Origin: Candidatus Poribacteria bacterium
GTDB taxonomy: Bacteria > Poribacteria > WGA-4E > WGA-3G
Direction: 5' to 3'
Length of the DNA: 64,000 bases
NCBI GenBank assembly: GCA_022828145.1
Contig: JAJEJA010000017.1
Span: forward strand, 1 to 64,000
This document shows positions 45,055 through 52,808 of this stretch, piece after piece (position 1 is the first letter of the stretch; each line of letters begins with the position of its first letter). The notes beneath the pieces are model-generated. The model did not search any database. It was not told where the DNA came from and saw only the letters and a list, made by a program, of their open reading frames with translations. The position numbers were made by a program, and so were the translations under genes.

Positions 45055-46071
45055 TTAAAACTGTTTTAGAAAACGCAGGTCATTTTCATAGAAGGTGCGA
45101 ATATCTGGGATACGGAACTGTAGATTTGCTATGCGTTCAACACCCATGCCGAATGCGAATCCAGTTATTTCTTCGGGGTCATAGTTTACGGCTTTGAATA
45201 CCTCTGGGTCAACGGCTCCTGCTCCTAATATCTCAACCCAGCCGGTGTACCCGCAGGTGCGACATCCCTTTCCTTGGCACACTGTACATGTTATATCAGC
45301 TTCAGCACTCGGTTCAGTAAATGGGAAGAAATGTGGACGGAATCGCATCTGTGTCTGATCCCCGAACATCTGGCGTGCAAAGGATACTAACACACCCTTT
45401 AATTCACTGAAAGTTACGTGTTTATCAACCAGTAATCCTTCAACTTGATGGAACATCGGTGTATGTGAGACATCATAATCCACTCTGTATGCTTTCCCTG
45501 GCACGATAATTCGGAGTGGTGGTTTCTGACTTTCCATTATCCGAATTTGAACTGGGGATGTATGTGTCCGTAGGAGTTTACCATCTGTAAGATAGAACGT
45601 GTCGTGCAAATCGCGTGCGGGATGGTCTGGCGGTGTGTTAAGTGCGTCAAAATTATAGTGTTCAGTTTCTACTTCCGGTCCTGTTACAGTTTGGAAACCC
45701 ATCTGTGTGAAGATGGTTTCAATCCGCTCTAATGTTTGTATGACAGGATGTGCTTTGCCGTAGGCTGGTTTTCTCCCCGGTAGTGTAATGTCAATAGTTT
45801 CACCCGTCAGTTGTTGCTTCTGCTTCCGGATCTCCAGTTCTTTTTTTGTTTTCTCAAATGCGTCCGTAAGTGTAGCACGCACATCATTTGCAAATTTTCC
45901 GACGATAGGACGTTCCTCTTTGGAGAGTTTTCCCATTCCCTTCATTATGTCTGTTAACTTTCCGTTGCGTCCGAAATACGTTATCCTGAGTGTTTCCAGA
46001 TCATCAGGTGAAGTTATTTCTTTTAATTGTTCCAGCACTTCAGTTTGAATGGATTCTAATTCGGCTTTCAT
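45055..46071 (-). CDS. pheS: Phenylalanyl-tRNA synthetase alpha subunit, 338 aa
   Basis: Catalytic class II subunit. N-terminal coiled coil (1-90), motif 1 at HPVIQTLERIETIF, TGPEVETEHYNFDALN, motif 2 at HTSPVQIRIM to PGKAYRVDYDVSHTPMFHQVEGL, and motif 3 near the end with GFAFGMGVERIANL. It also has a C-x2-C...C-x2-C pair (CTVCQGKGCRTCG) seen in some bacterial PheS proteins. ATG 46071 with AAGGA is chosen; the frame extends to 46113 without support. A T-box leader lies upstream. Confidence 0.96.
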   Translation of the reverse strand: MKAELESIQTEVLEQLKEITSPDDLETLRITYFGRNGKLTDIMKGMGKLSKEERPIVGKFANDVRATLTDAFEKTKKELEIRKQKQQLTGETIDITLPGRKPAYGKAHPVIQTLERIETIFTQMGFQTVTGPEVETEHYNFDALNTPPDHPARDLHDTFYLTDGKLLRTHTSPVQIRIMESQKPPLRIIVPGKAYRVDYDVSHTPMFHQVEGLLVDKHVTFSELKGVLVSFARQMFGDQTQMRFRPHFFPFTEPSAEADITCTVCQGKGCRTCGYTGWVEILGAGAVDPEVFKAVNYDPEEITGFAFGMGVERIANLQFRIPDIRTFYENDLRFLKQF

Positions 46072-46083
46072 ATATTCCTTAAA

Positions 46084-46365
46084 ATAAAAACACCTATCAC
46101 TCTGTCCCATCACTTCAATATTATTTTTGAAGTGTTTCTGGGGACGAAAGCGACAGGTATCTACTTCCGCGGTACCACCCCGCTTGACAGTTTCAATGCG
46201 TTATGTGAAAACTGTCCGCTTCATTGGTTGTTTTCTGGCTCCGAGATGAAATTCGGCTATGTTCTCAAAACTACACTTTCAGCCTATGGTGTAGTCTCTC
46301 TAATTGAGAAATCTCACTTGCTTACTGTGTCTCATCATTGCCAGGATATTGTGGGATAACCTATC
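46084..46365 (-). promoter_or_regulatory. T-box riboswitch leader controlling pheST
   Basis: Read on the minus strand, the gap between rplT and pheS contains the T-box word TGGTACCGCGG (46167-46177). It is followed by a terminator: arm 46141-46159 (ending CGTCCC) pairs with 46091-46108, with U-rich TTTTTATTTT behind it. A smaller hairpin (46111-46134) sits in the loop. Upstream, an AGTA motif within GACACAGTAAGC and a later ATTTCATC give a possible Stem I with a UUU/UUC specifier for phenylalanine. By family knowledge uncharged tRNA-Phe would stabilise the antiterminator and raise pheST expression. Confidence 0.88.
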
Positions 46366-46373
46366 TGTAATGA

Positions 46374-46721
46374 CTATCCTTTTACTTGTGCGACGAGTTG
46401 TGCGAAACCGTCTGGATCGTTAACAGCGATATCAGCAAGGACTTTCCTATCTAGCTCTATGCCTGCTGTTTTTAGTGCGTGCATGAATCGGCTGTATGTA
46501 AGTCCGTGTAGTCTTGCGGCGGCGTTAATACGCATAATCCAGAGTTTTCTAAAGTCTCGTTTGCGTGCCCGTCTATGTGCATAAGCGTGGTTCCACCCTT
46601 TTTCTACTGCTTCCATAGCAGTGCGTCGAAGGTTGTTTCGTCCACCTCTGTATCCCTTGGAATGTTTCAAGATCCGTTTTCTTCTTTTTCTTCGGACGTT
46701 TCCTGTTTTTACTCGTGGCAT
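46374..46721 (-). CDS. rplT: Ribosomal protein bL20, 115 aa
   Basis: Large-subunit assembly protein. [29 protein letters not shown] at the start (shown by its basic pattern), then [30 protein letters not shown] and [15 protein letters not shown], all standard. Length is normal. It follows rpmI by nine bases in the usual infC-rpmI-rplT order. Confidence 0.98.
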   Translation of the reverse strand: MPRVKTGNVRRKRRKRILKHSKGYRGGRNNLRRTAMEAVEKGWNHAYAHRRARKRDFRKLWIMRINAAARLHGLTYSRFMHALKTAGIELDRKVLADIAVNDPDGFAQLVAQVKG

Positions 46722-46730
46722 TCTGAACTC

Positions 46731-46922
46731 CTAACTTAGTAGGCGTTTCAAACGTTTTGCGTTACTTGGGTCAACCAAAGTAGGCTGTCTGAGACGGCGT
46801 TTTCGTTTTGCTGACTTTGATATGAAGAGATGTCCAGCATAAGCTCTTCTGCGTCTAATTTTCCCTTTAGCAGTAAGTTTAAAGCGTTTTGCTGCGCCTT
46901 TATGTGTTTTAATTTTAGGCAT
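46731..46922 (-). CDS. rpmI: Ribosomal protein bL35, 63 aa
   Basis: Short basic protein with the standard pattern PKIKTHKGAAKRFKLTAKGK, RRRAYAGHLF and SNAKRLKRLL. Normal length. Second gene of the infC-rpmI-rplT group. Confidence 0.98.
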   Translation of the reverse strand: MPKIKTHKGAAKRFKLTAKGKIRRRRAYAGHLFISKSAKRKRRLRQPTLVDPSNAKRLKRLLS

Positions 46923-46970
46923 TATAATATCCTTCTGTGATAAACTTAGACACTACACATTGTGCATTGA

Positions 46971-47534
46971 TTATGAAGCTTTTGGAGTTAAGAGCATTGA
47001 CATGACTCTTGTTTCCATCTTAGGTGGTTGTTCAACTTCAGCGATTTCAGCGATATCCTGTGCAAGCCGGTTTAGCATATCGCGTCCTAAGTTTGTATGT
47101 AGCATTTCGCGCCCACGTCTGAATCGGACAGTTGCTTTTACTTTCCACCCTTTATTCAAGAAATTTTCAATGTGTCTTTTTTTAAACTGATAGTCGTGTT
47201 CGGCAGTATCAGGTCGAAACTGCATTTCCTTAAGTACGACTTTAGTCTGTTTCTTCCGTGCCTCTCGTTCCCGTTTATTTTTTTCGTACTGATATTTCCC
47301 GTAATCCATTATTTTGCAGACGGGAGGTTTGGCATTAGGAGAAACTTCAACTAAATCCAATCCAACTTCGTCAGCGCGTTCCATTGCTTCGCGCGGCGAC
47401 ATCACACCAAGTGAATTGTTCTCATGATCAATTACCAATATCTCTTTGGCTCTAATCTGATAGTTCGAGCGACTCTTCTTTACACGTGCTTTCTGAGTAC
47501 GTTTGCCTCTGTAGTGTATTTCTGACACCCCCAA
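46971..47534 (-). CDS. infC: Translation initiation factor IF-3, 187 aa
   Basis: N-domain with NYQIRAKEILVIDHENNSLG and AMERADEVGLDLVEVSPNAKPPVCKIMDYGKY, linker of charged residues, C-domain with KEMQFRPDTAEHDYQFK and KVKATVRFRRGREM. No ATG is available at the 5' end: the frame starts with TTG 47534 or GTG 47528. This is in line with the non-AUG starts that let infC regulate itself in other bacteria. A 16-base perfect palindrome ATAGTATATATACTAT (47555-47570) lies just upstream and may hold the -10 region or an operator. Confidence 0.95.
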   Translation of the reverse strand: MGVSEIHYRGKRTQKARVKKSRSNYQIRAKEILVIDHENNSLGVMSPREAMERADEVGLDLVEVSPNAKPPVCKIMDYGKYQYEKNKREREARKKQTKVVLKEMQFRPDTAEHDYQFKKRHIENFLNKGWKVKATVRFRRGREMLHTNLGRDMLNRLAQDIAEIAEVEQPPKMETRVMSMLLTPKAS

Positions 47535-47660
47535 GTTGTAGTTGGTCTGTACTTATAGTATATATACTATACGCAATCTGTTGCACTTTTGACAGTAGAT
47601 TGAACAATGCTAATAATAACTTAATTATCTATTATATCACATTTTTTATACAAATGCAAA

Positions 47661-48017
47661 CTAAAAGAAGCCAATTGTCCATAATGTGCGTAAAATGATG
47701 ACCCCACCTGCTAACCCGCCCAATATAATGATTAGCGTTAAGTTAATAATAAGCGCGAATCGAAAGATTTGTTTTGCATGTTCCGGTTGTTCTTTTGTCC
47801 ATTCCCTTGCTAAGAAAAAAGTTAGGACCACACTGGTCAGAATGAAAACTGCTGCCCCTAATAGTGATATGAGAATCCCCGAAAAGTCAACCATTTCCAT
47901 CGTATCGGGAATTGAACCAGAAGTTGAATAACGGTGAATAACGATGATTAAGATTGTAGACAGAATTAGAATGTAGAGGATGAAAACTACCAGTGTTTTT
48001 ACGAAGTTATTGCTCAT
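47661..48017 (-). CDS. Small hypothetical membrane protein, 118 aa
   Basis: Unrecognised protein with three hydrophobic segments: about residues 6-27 (LVVFILYILILSTILIIVI), 45-70 (GILISLLGAAVFILTSVVLTFFL) and 85-108 (ALIINLTLIIILGGLAGGVIIL), with a charged cytoplasmic-like patch ARDWTKEQPEH-like (AREWTKEQPEHAKQ) between the last two. The frame reaches a GTG at 48050; ATG 48017 is preferred. It lies alone between infC and a + strand gene. Confidence 0.6.
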   Translation of the reverse strand: MSNNFVKTLVVFILYILILSTILIIVIHRYSTSGSIPDTMEMVDFSGILISLLGAAVFILTSVVLTFFLAREWTKEQPEHAKQIFRFALIINLTLIIILGGLAGGVIILRTLWTIGFF

Positions 48018-48282
48018 ATTTATTGTGCTTGCTTTAAGATTCGTGTTCACCTAATAGTTTACCACAATTTTGATGTATAAGCAATGATTAGATCATGCTA
48101 TGGTGTGCAAAAACTTTACACACCCCAATTACAAAAAAGGTTGCAGTTAACAACAGATTCTGATATTATAAAGGCACTGTTTGCTTATATAAAGTTACAG
48201 CATCTCACATCGTTGATAATTAAATTAGGAAGTATTGTTACACTAAAAATCAACAACCCATTTAGATTCAAAGGAGTTTTCT

Positions 48283-48861
48283 ATGGAAATAACATACACT
48301 GCAGTGACGGAAACGTTAGAAGCAGGCAATCCACTGCCTCCACTCGTCCCTGAAGATGTTTGGAACAGTGAACTGTCAGAAGGGATTGTCTCAGCATCGT
48401 CTGAAGAACTATTAAAAGGAGAGACGGTGAAAGATGAGACCTATGCAGGCGCGATTAAGAGTGGACTGTTACTGTGGAATGATGCACTGAACGATTCACA
48501 TGATATATCGCAAGAATTATCAAATAATACAGGTAGTTATTGGCACGGGATAATGCATAGACGGGAACCTGACTATAGCAACGCAAAGTATTGGTTTGGC
48601 AGGGTCGGTACACATCCGATTTACCCAGAAGTCCGAGAAGGTGCGCTCACACTATTCAAAGAAACAGCAGATCCTTCTGCAGCACTCTCAGATATAGGTG
48701 AAAAAATTGAATCACATGAACATTGGGATCCAAACCAATTCATTGATTGGTGTGAGGCTGCAGCGGAAGACCTTTCGTCTGATGTTGCACAATTCTTGCA
48801 ACAAGTGCAGGTAGAAGAAATTAAGCTGTTACTTGCATATTCCTATAGAAATGCAATCTAA
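48283..48861 (+). CDS. Hypothetical soluble protein, 192 aa
   Basis: Not firmly assigned. No signal peptide or membrane span. Features seen: GLLLWNDALNDSHDISQEL, TGSYWHGIMHRREPDYSNAKYWFGRVG (histidine- and tryptophan-rich centre), and HWDPNQFIDWCEAAAED. Such H-x3-H-x-R-E-P-D-Y-x-N-A-K-Y-W patterns occur in conserved proteins of Planctomycetes and related bacteria with no known function. Clear AAAGGAG before ATG 48283. The last 21 bases of the gene are repeated 146 bases downstream on the far side of an inserted hairpin element. Confidence 0.75.
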   Translation: MEITYTAVTETLEAGNPLPPLVPEDVWNSELSEGIVSASSEELLKGETVKDETYAGAIKSGLLLWNDALNDSHDISQELSNNTGSYWHGIMHRREPDYSNAKYWFGRVGTHPIYPEVREGALTLFKETADPSAALSDIGEKIESHEHWDPNQFIDWCEAAAEDLSSDVAQFLQQVQVEEIKLLLAYSYRNAI

Positions 48862-49021
48862 GAGACCAGAATTCTTTTGAATAGTCCAGACTGAATCAGT
48901 AGGTCGGGTAGAGGAACGAAACCCGACACGTAATGATTGTGCCTATCATGTCGGGTTTCGCTTCGCTCTACCCGACCTACAAGTTTAACTATAGAAATGC
49001 AATCTAAGAGATCAGAATTCT
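48843..49021. mobile_element. Hairpin element flanked by a 33-bp direct duplication
   Basis: Hairpin 48899-48980: GTAGGTCGGGTAGAG and CTCTACCCGACCTAC at the ends, with CGAAACCCGACA and TGTCGGGTTTCG inside. Before it stands AATAGTCCAGACTGAATCA, part of the MITE end seen at 13891. Bases 48843-48875 (start CTATAGAAATGCAATCTAAG) recur with one mismatch at 48989-49021, so the host sequence, including the end of the upstream gene, was duplicated around the element. Confidence 0.88.
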
Positions 49022-49053
49022 ATGTTATTCGAATTTAACTCAGGAGAATAGAT

Positions 49054-50058
49054 ATGACTTCACTGAATAGAATTCCATTTATGAATAATAGGTATCATTT
49101 ACTTATGGTGCTGGCATGTACATTACTGCTTGCCTCCTGTGTGCCAACGACATATCAGTCTGCTGGGACAGATGGTGCAACAAGAGAACGTGTATACAAT
49201 GTTATCAAAGTACTATCTAACAGACTCTCTACATCAAGTGATAAGACAGATGCGGAGATGTTGATTGAGAAATCTCAAAGTTTTATCCACACATACCCGA
49301 AATATAGTAAGGTGGACGAGGTATACCTTATTCTGGGACAGACTCTACTTCAATTTGATCGCGCTGCAGAGGCTATTGAGGTATTAAATAATTTAAATCG
49401 TGATTATCCCTATTCATCTTATATCAGCGAGAGTTTATTGACGTTAGGGTTAGCGTATGATAATGTCGGTAAACATGACCAGGCGGATCAGACTTATAAT
49501 AAGTTGATTAGTGATCGTAGATTCAGTGGTAGTAAGAATGTTGAAGCTGCGCAGCAACTGCTTGCTACAGATAGAACAGCCAGAAAAGGAGCATTATCAG
49601 AACTTTCTGCTGAGACCCAGAACCCTCTGGATAAGTTCATCGGTAAACCTGCTTTAGATTTTAAGGTTGCGGACCTGAATGGACAAGCACTCTCATTAGA
49701 GAAATATAGAGGTAAGATTATTCTTCTTGATTTCTGGGCGACGTGGTGTCCGCCGTGTATTAAGGAGATGCCACACCTTAAACAGACTTATGCCAAATTC
49801 AAAAATCAAGGTTTTATTATTATTGGGATAAGTCTTGATAGAGGACTTGAACCCCTTAAGACTTTTGTTTCTGAAGAGAATATAACGTGGCCCCAGTATT
49901 TTGACAACGGGGGTCAAATTTCGCAAATGTATAAAATAACGCATATCCCTACCACCTTTCTTATTGATGGAAAAGGCATTATACAGGCTGTTAATCTAAA
50001 AGGAAATGCGCTTGAGGCAGCGATTGCTCAGTTTGTAGTTGAAAACAGTTATCGCTAA
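49054..50058 (+). CDS. TlpA-like thioredoxin lipoprotein with TPR region, 334 aa
   Basis: Lipobox LLLASC near residue 29 after a hydrophobic stretch. Residues about 65-175 form TPR-like helices (YSKVDEVYLILGQTLLQFDRAAEAIEVL, LGLAYDNVGKHDQADQTYNKL). The thioredoxin domain from about 195 has DFWATWCPPCIKEMP with the redox pair Cys232/Cys235, GISLDRG and IPTTFLIDGKG with the cis-proline. TlpA/ResA proteins reduce disulphides in the periplasm, for example in cytochrome c maturation. It starts ATG 49054 with AGGAG upstream. A paralogue with two thioredoxin domains follows at 50239. Confidence 0.88.
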   Translation: MTSLNRIPFMNNRYHLLMVLACTLLLASCVPTTYQSAGTDGATRERVYNVIKVLSNRLSTSSDKTDAEMLIEKSQSFIHTYPKYSKVDEVYLILGQTLLQFDRAAEAIEVLNNLNRDYPYSSYISESLLTLGLAYDNVGKHDQADQTYNKLISDRRFSGSKNVEAAQQLLATDRTARKGALSELSAETQNPLDKFIGKPALDFKVADLNGQALSLEKYRGKIILLDFWATWCPPCIKEMPHLKQTYAKFKNQGFIIIGISLDRGLEPLKTFVSEENITWPQYFDNGGQISQMYKITHIPTTFLIDGKGIIQAVNLKGNALEAAIAQFVVENSYR

Positions 50059-50096
50059 TGTTCAGTCAATTTCTAATTGAAGATATAGTTTTCTTC

Positions 50097-50182
50097 TGTA
50101 GGTCGGGTAGAGCGAAGCGAAACCCGACACGTATTGATTATGTTTATCCTGTCGGGTTTCGCTTCGCTCTACCCGACCTACA
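50097..50182. repeat. Perfect 33-bp inverted repeat element (GTAGGTCGGGTAGAG family)
   Basis: Arms 50097-50129 and 50150-50182 are perfectly complementary over 33 bases, with a 20-base loop. Outer end TGTAGGTCGGGTAGAGCGAA. It has neither the TAGTCCAGACT outer ends nor flanking duplications, so it is a bare core. It sits between the two TlpA-like genes and could act as a processing or termination structure. Confidence 0.9.
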
Positions 50183-50238
50183 AAACAGCACTTGACAAAA
50201 CACAAAGTCCGTGGTTTAAATAGTTGATAGGAGGAAAA

Positions 50239-51831
50239 ATGATACATCTTAAACGAGTTACGCATACACAATCCAAAGTTATGAACATTGTGATTCTTGC
50301 AGCCGCACTTCTGTTTGTCTTCAGTATAGGTCTCACTGCAGATGACTCAGCAGAAACACAGCCAGTGCCTATATTAACGCCTGCCCAGATAGGATTTAAG
50401 TATCAAGAGATAAAAGCCTTAGGTAAAGAGCTGGCAACGGAGAATAAGTCGGAGGAATTAGAGGTATTGGTTCAGAAGGCGACAGATTTTGTAAAACTAT
50501 TTCCGAAATACAAACGCGTTGACGAAGTGTACTATTATCTCGGTAATGCATTGGTCCGCTTAGATCGTGTCAAGGAAGGTATCACTGTATTTGAGGCACT
50601 CTACAAGGAACTACCAGATGCAAGATATGTTGCGCCAGGTTTATTAGAATTGGGTTTAGCTTACGATAAACTCAGCAAACACGATAAGGCAGATGCTGCA
50701 TTTAAAAAACTGATAGAACATAAGAAGTATGGTAGTCGTTCACAAGCAAAAATTGCTCAAAAAATCCTTGAACAGGACCGTTCTGAACGGAAAGGTCTAT
50801 TACCTAATCAGCCACAGCCATCACTCGGTAACCCTAAAGCAGATTTGGTGGGCAAACCAGCACCGCTTTTCAAGGTGAGAGATTTTAAAGGTAAAGAACT
50901 CTCTTTAGAGAAATTCAAAGGACAAGTTGTGCTTATTGATTTTTGGGCGACATGGTGCGGACCTTGTATTGTTGAATTGCCAAATGTTCAGAAAACTTAC
51001 GAGAAATATAAAGACAAGAAGTTTCAGATTATTGGCATCAGTCTTGACAGGTCAAGTACAGCACTTGATAATTTTCTTAAAGCGAATGAATTACCTTGGA
51101 GACATTATTTGGATAATGCAGGAACAATCAGCAATCAATACCGTGTAACTGCTATACCCTCCATGTTTCTGATAGATGGTAAAGGTGTAATCCGGACAAC
51201 AGACCTGCGGGGTGCAAAATTGGAAAAGGCTGTAGATGCCTTAGTAAAGGAGAATCTTTTGAATCCTACCGATCCCAATTCCGCTAAGAAGACAATTCCT
51301 GCCACCAAGATGATTAAGATGAAACCGACTAACCCTGAAGAAAATGCATCTAAGACTGATGAAGTAAAACTTGAAGATCTGGTTGGTAAACCTGTTCCCG
51401 AGTTTACAGTGAAGGGGTTGGATGGTAAAGAACTTTCCATAAAAGATTTTAAAGGACAGGTTGTGCTTATTGATTTTTGGGCTACGTGGTGTGGTCCCTG
51501 CATTAAAGAGATGCCGAAAATTAAGAAGACGTATGCAAAATTCAAGGATCAGAAATTTGCGATAATCGGTATTAGTCTTGATAGGTCTATAGATCCTCTT
51601 AAAGCGTATATAACGAAAGAAGAACTGTCTTGGAAACAGTATTGGGATCAGGACAGGACAGTAAGGAATCTATTCGGTATTAAGTTTATACCGACTGCCA
51701 TCATTATTGATGGAGAAGGTATTGTCCGTAAAGCAAAGGTTGGCGGATTTGATCTTGTTGCTGCAGTTGAGACTTATGTGAAGGAGAATCTCGCTAAGAA
51801 CCCAACTGAATCAACAAAAGATGAGAATTAG
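50239..51831 (+). CDS. Exported protein with TPR region and two TlpA-like thioredoxin domains, 530 aa
   Basis: Signal peptide (about 15-37, hydrophobic VILAAALLFVFSIGLTA). TPR helices at about 60-165. First thioredoxin domain at about 205-340 with DFWATWCGPCIVELP (Cys240, Cys243); second at about 375-515 with DFWATWCGPCIKEMP (Cys418, Cys421). The two domains share long stretches (KELSLEKFKGQVVLIDFWAT against KELSIKDFKGQVVLIDFWAT), a recent internal duplication. ATG 50239 is chosen because AGGAGG stands directly before it; the frame extends to TTG 50224. Likely a periplasmic thiol reductase. Confidence 0.9.
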   Translation: MIHLKRVTHTQSKVMNIVILAAALLFVFSIGLTADDSAETQPVPILTPAQIGFKYQEIKALGKELATENKSEELEVLVQKATDFVKLFPKYKRVDEVYYYLGNALVRLDRVKEGITVFEALYKELPDARYVAPGLLELGLAYDKLSKHDKADAAFKKLIEHKKYGSRSQAKIAQKILEQDRSERKGLLPNQPQPSLGNPKADLVGKPAPLFKVRDFKGKELSLEKFKGQVVLIDFWATWCGPCIVELPNVQKTYEKYKDKKFQIIGISLDRSSTALDNFLKANELPWRHYLDNAGTISNQYRVTAIPSMFLIDGKGVIRTTDLRGAKLEKAVDALVKENLLNPTDPNSAKKTIPATKMIKMKPTNPEENASKTDEVKLEDLVGKPVPEFTVKGLDGKELSIKDFKGQVVLIDFWATWCGPCIKEMPKIKKTYAKFKDQKFAIIGISLDRSIDPLKAYITKEELSWKQYWDQDRTVRNLFGIKFIPTAIIIDGEGIVRKAKVGGFDLVAAVETYVKENLAKNPTESTKDEN

Positions 51832-51849
51832 TTGCTTTAGGAGAAAAAG

Positions 51850-52290
51850 ATGATACGCATGATTGCACTTATATTGATGATACTGTGTTTTGGTATATTT
51901 ACCACCAACCTCACTGCAGAAGATATAGCCGTGGTTTCTAACAAGGCAACCATCAAGGGTAAAGTAATTGACATAACGCCTGAACAGAACCCTATCTTTG
52001 GTGTAAAGGTAACAGCAGTTGATGCAGCTGGGAAGGAATATACTACTCGGACGAACAAGAAAGGTGAGTATGAGATAACAGAACTTCCACCGGGACGATA
52101 CACAATTAGTTATTCCAAAGCTGGATATGGTGATAGGGTTGGGAAAACCAAGCTCGTAGCAGCAGGTGGAGAGATCTATGACAGAATCAAAATGCGAAAA
52201 CATGAAAATGTCCTTACTTTATATACTGACATTTTATCTGTAATTGTATTGTCATATATTCTGTTTTTTTTTCCAGCTCCTTCGGGTTGA
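51850..52290 (+). CDS. Carboxypeptidase-regulatory-like domain protein, 146 aa
   Basis: Signal peptide (1-23, IALILMILCFGIFTTNLTAE). One carboxypeptidase-regulatory (transthyretin-like) domain at about 35-95: KGKVIDITPEQNPIFGVKVTA, TRTNKKGEYEITELPPGRYTISY, then GYGDRVGKTKLVAAGGE. A C-terminal hydrophobic segment (about 118-140) may anchor it. AGGAG precedes ATG 51850. It is the sister of the next gene, with near-identical codons over about 75 bases at the domain end. Confidence 0.8.
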   Translation: MIRMIALILMILCFGIFTTNLTAEDIAVVSNKATIKGKVIDITPEQNPIFGVKVTAVDAAGKEYTTRTNKKGEYEITELPPGRYTISYSKAGYGDRVGKTKLVAAGGEIYDRIKMRKHENVLTLYTDILSVIVLSYILFFFPAPSG

Positions 52291-52325
52291 TATAGTGTCA
52301 AAAACCAATAAGGATATTGCACATT

Positions 52326-52808
52326 ATGTATCGCTTTTGTACACCTATAATTGTTCTGACGCTACTATGTCTGTTCGTTGACCGCGCAGTTGCACAAGAA
52401 GATTTAAACTTCGGTGGAACTATCAGAGGTGCCGTAATTGAAGCCACAATTGAAGCTACACAGGAACAGATACCAATTCCAGGTGTTACAGTTACAATTG
52501 TCGGTACTGATGGTGTGTCATACACTGTGCAGACGAATGACAAGGGTGAATTCATGCGTACGGGTCTCCCAGCGGGTCGTTATACGATAAGTTATTCCAA
52601 AGACGGTTATGGGGATAGAGTTGGAAAAACCAAGCTCGTAGCGGAAGGTGGAGAAATCTTTGACAGAATCAAAATGCGAAAGAAAGACACTATCGTGACC
52701 TTCTTTATGAAAAACCCGTTTGGTTGGAGTCTTTTTCTTGGTGCAGTTGTGGTAATGACTGTCGTGTTTATCCTCCTATTTCTTCACCTTGGTAAGCGAG
52801 GCATTTGA
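52326..52808 (+). CDS. Carboxypeptidase-regulatory-like domain protein, membrane anchored, 160 aa
   Basis: Signal peptide (1-24), domain at about 35-115 (IPGVTVTIVGTDGVSYTVQT, GEFMRTGLPAGRYTISYSKDGYGDRVGKTKL) and a clear C-terminal helix (WSLFLGAVVVMTVVFILLFL) followed by HLGKR. ATG 52326 is preferred over TTG 52317. Its TGA stop overlaps the ATG of the ATPase gene that follows (TGATG), so the two are translationally coupled, an unusual pairing for a surface domain. Confidence 0.82.
   Translation: MYRFCTPIIVLTLLCLFVDRAVAQEDLNFGGTIRGAVIEATIEATQEQIPIPGVTVTIVGTDGVSYTVQTNDKGEFMRTGLPAGRYTISYSKDGYGDRVGKTKLVAEGGEIFDRIKMRKKDTIVTFFMKNPFGWSLFLGAVVVMTVVFILLFLHLGKRGI

Noticed and set aside
50097-50182. 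Rho-independent terminator of the first TlpA-like gene
   Set aside because: The stem is perfect but is not followed by a T tract, and copies of the family occur in non-terminal positions.
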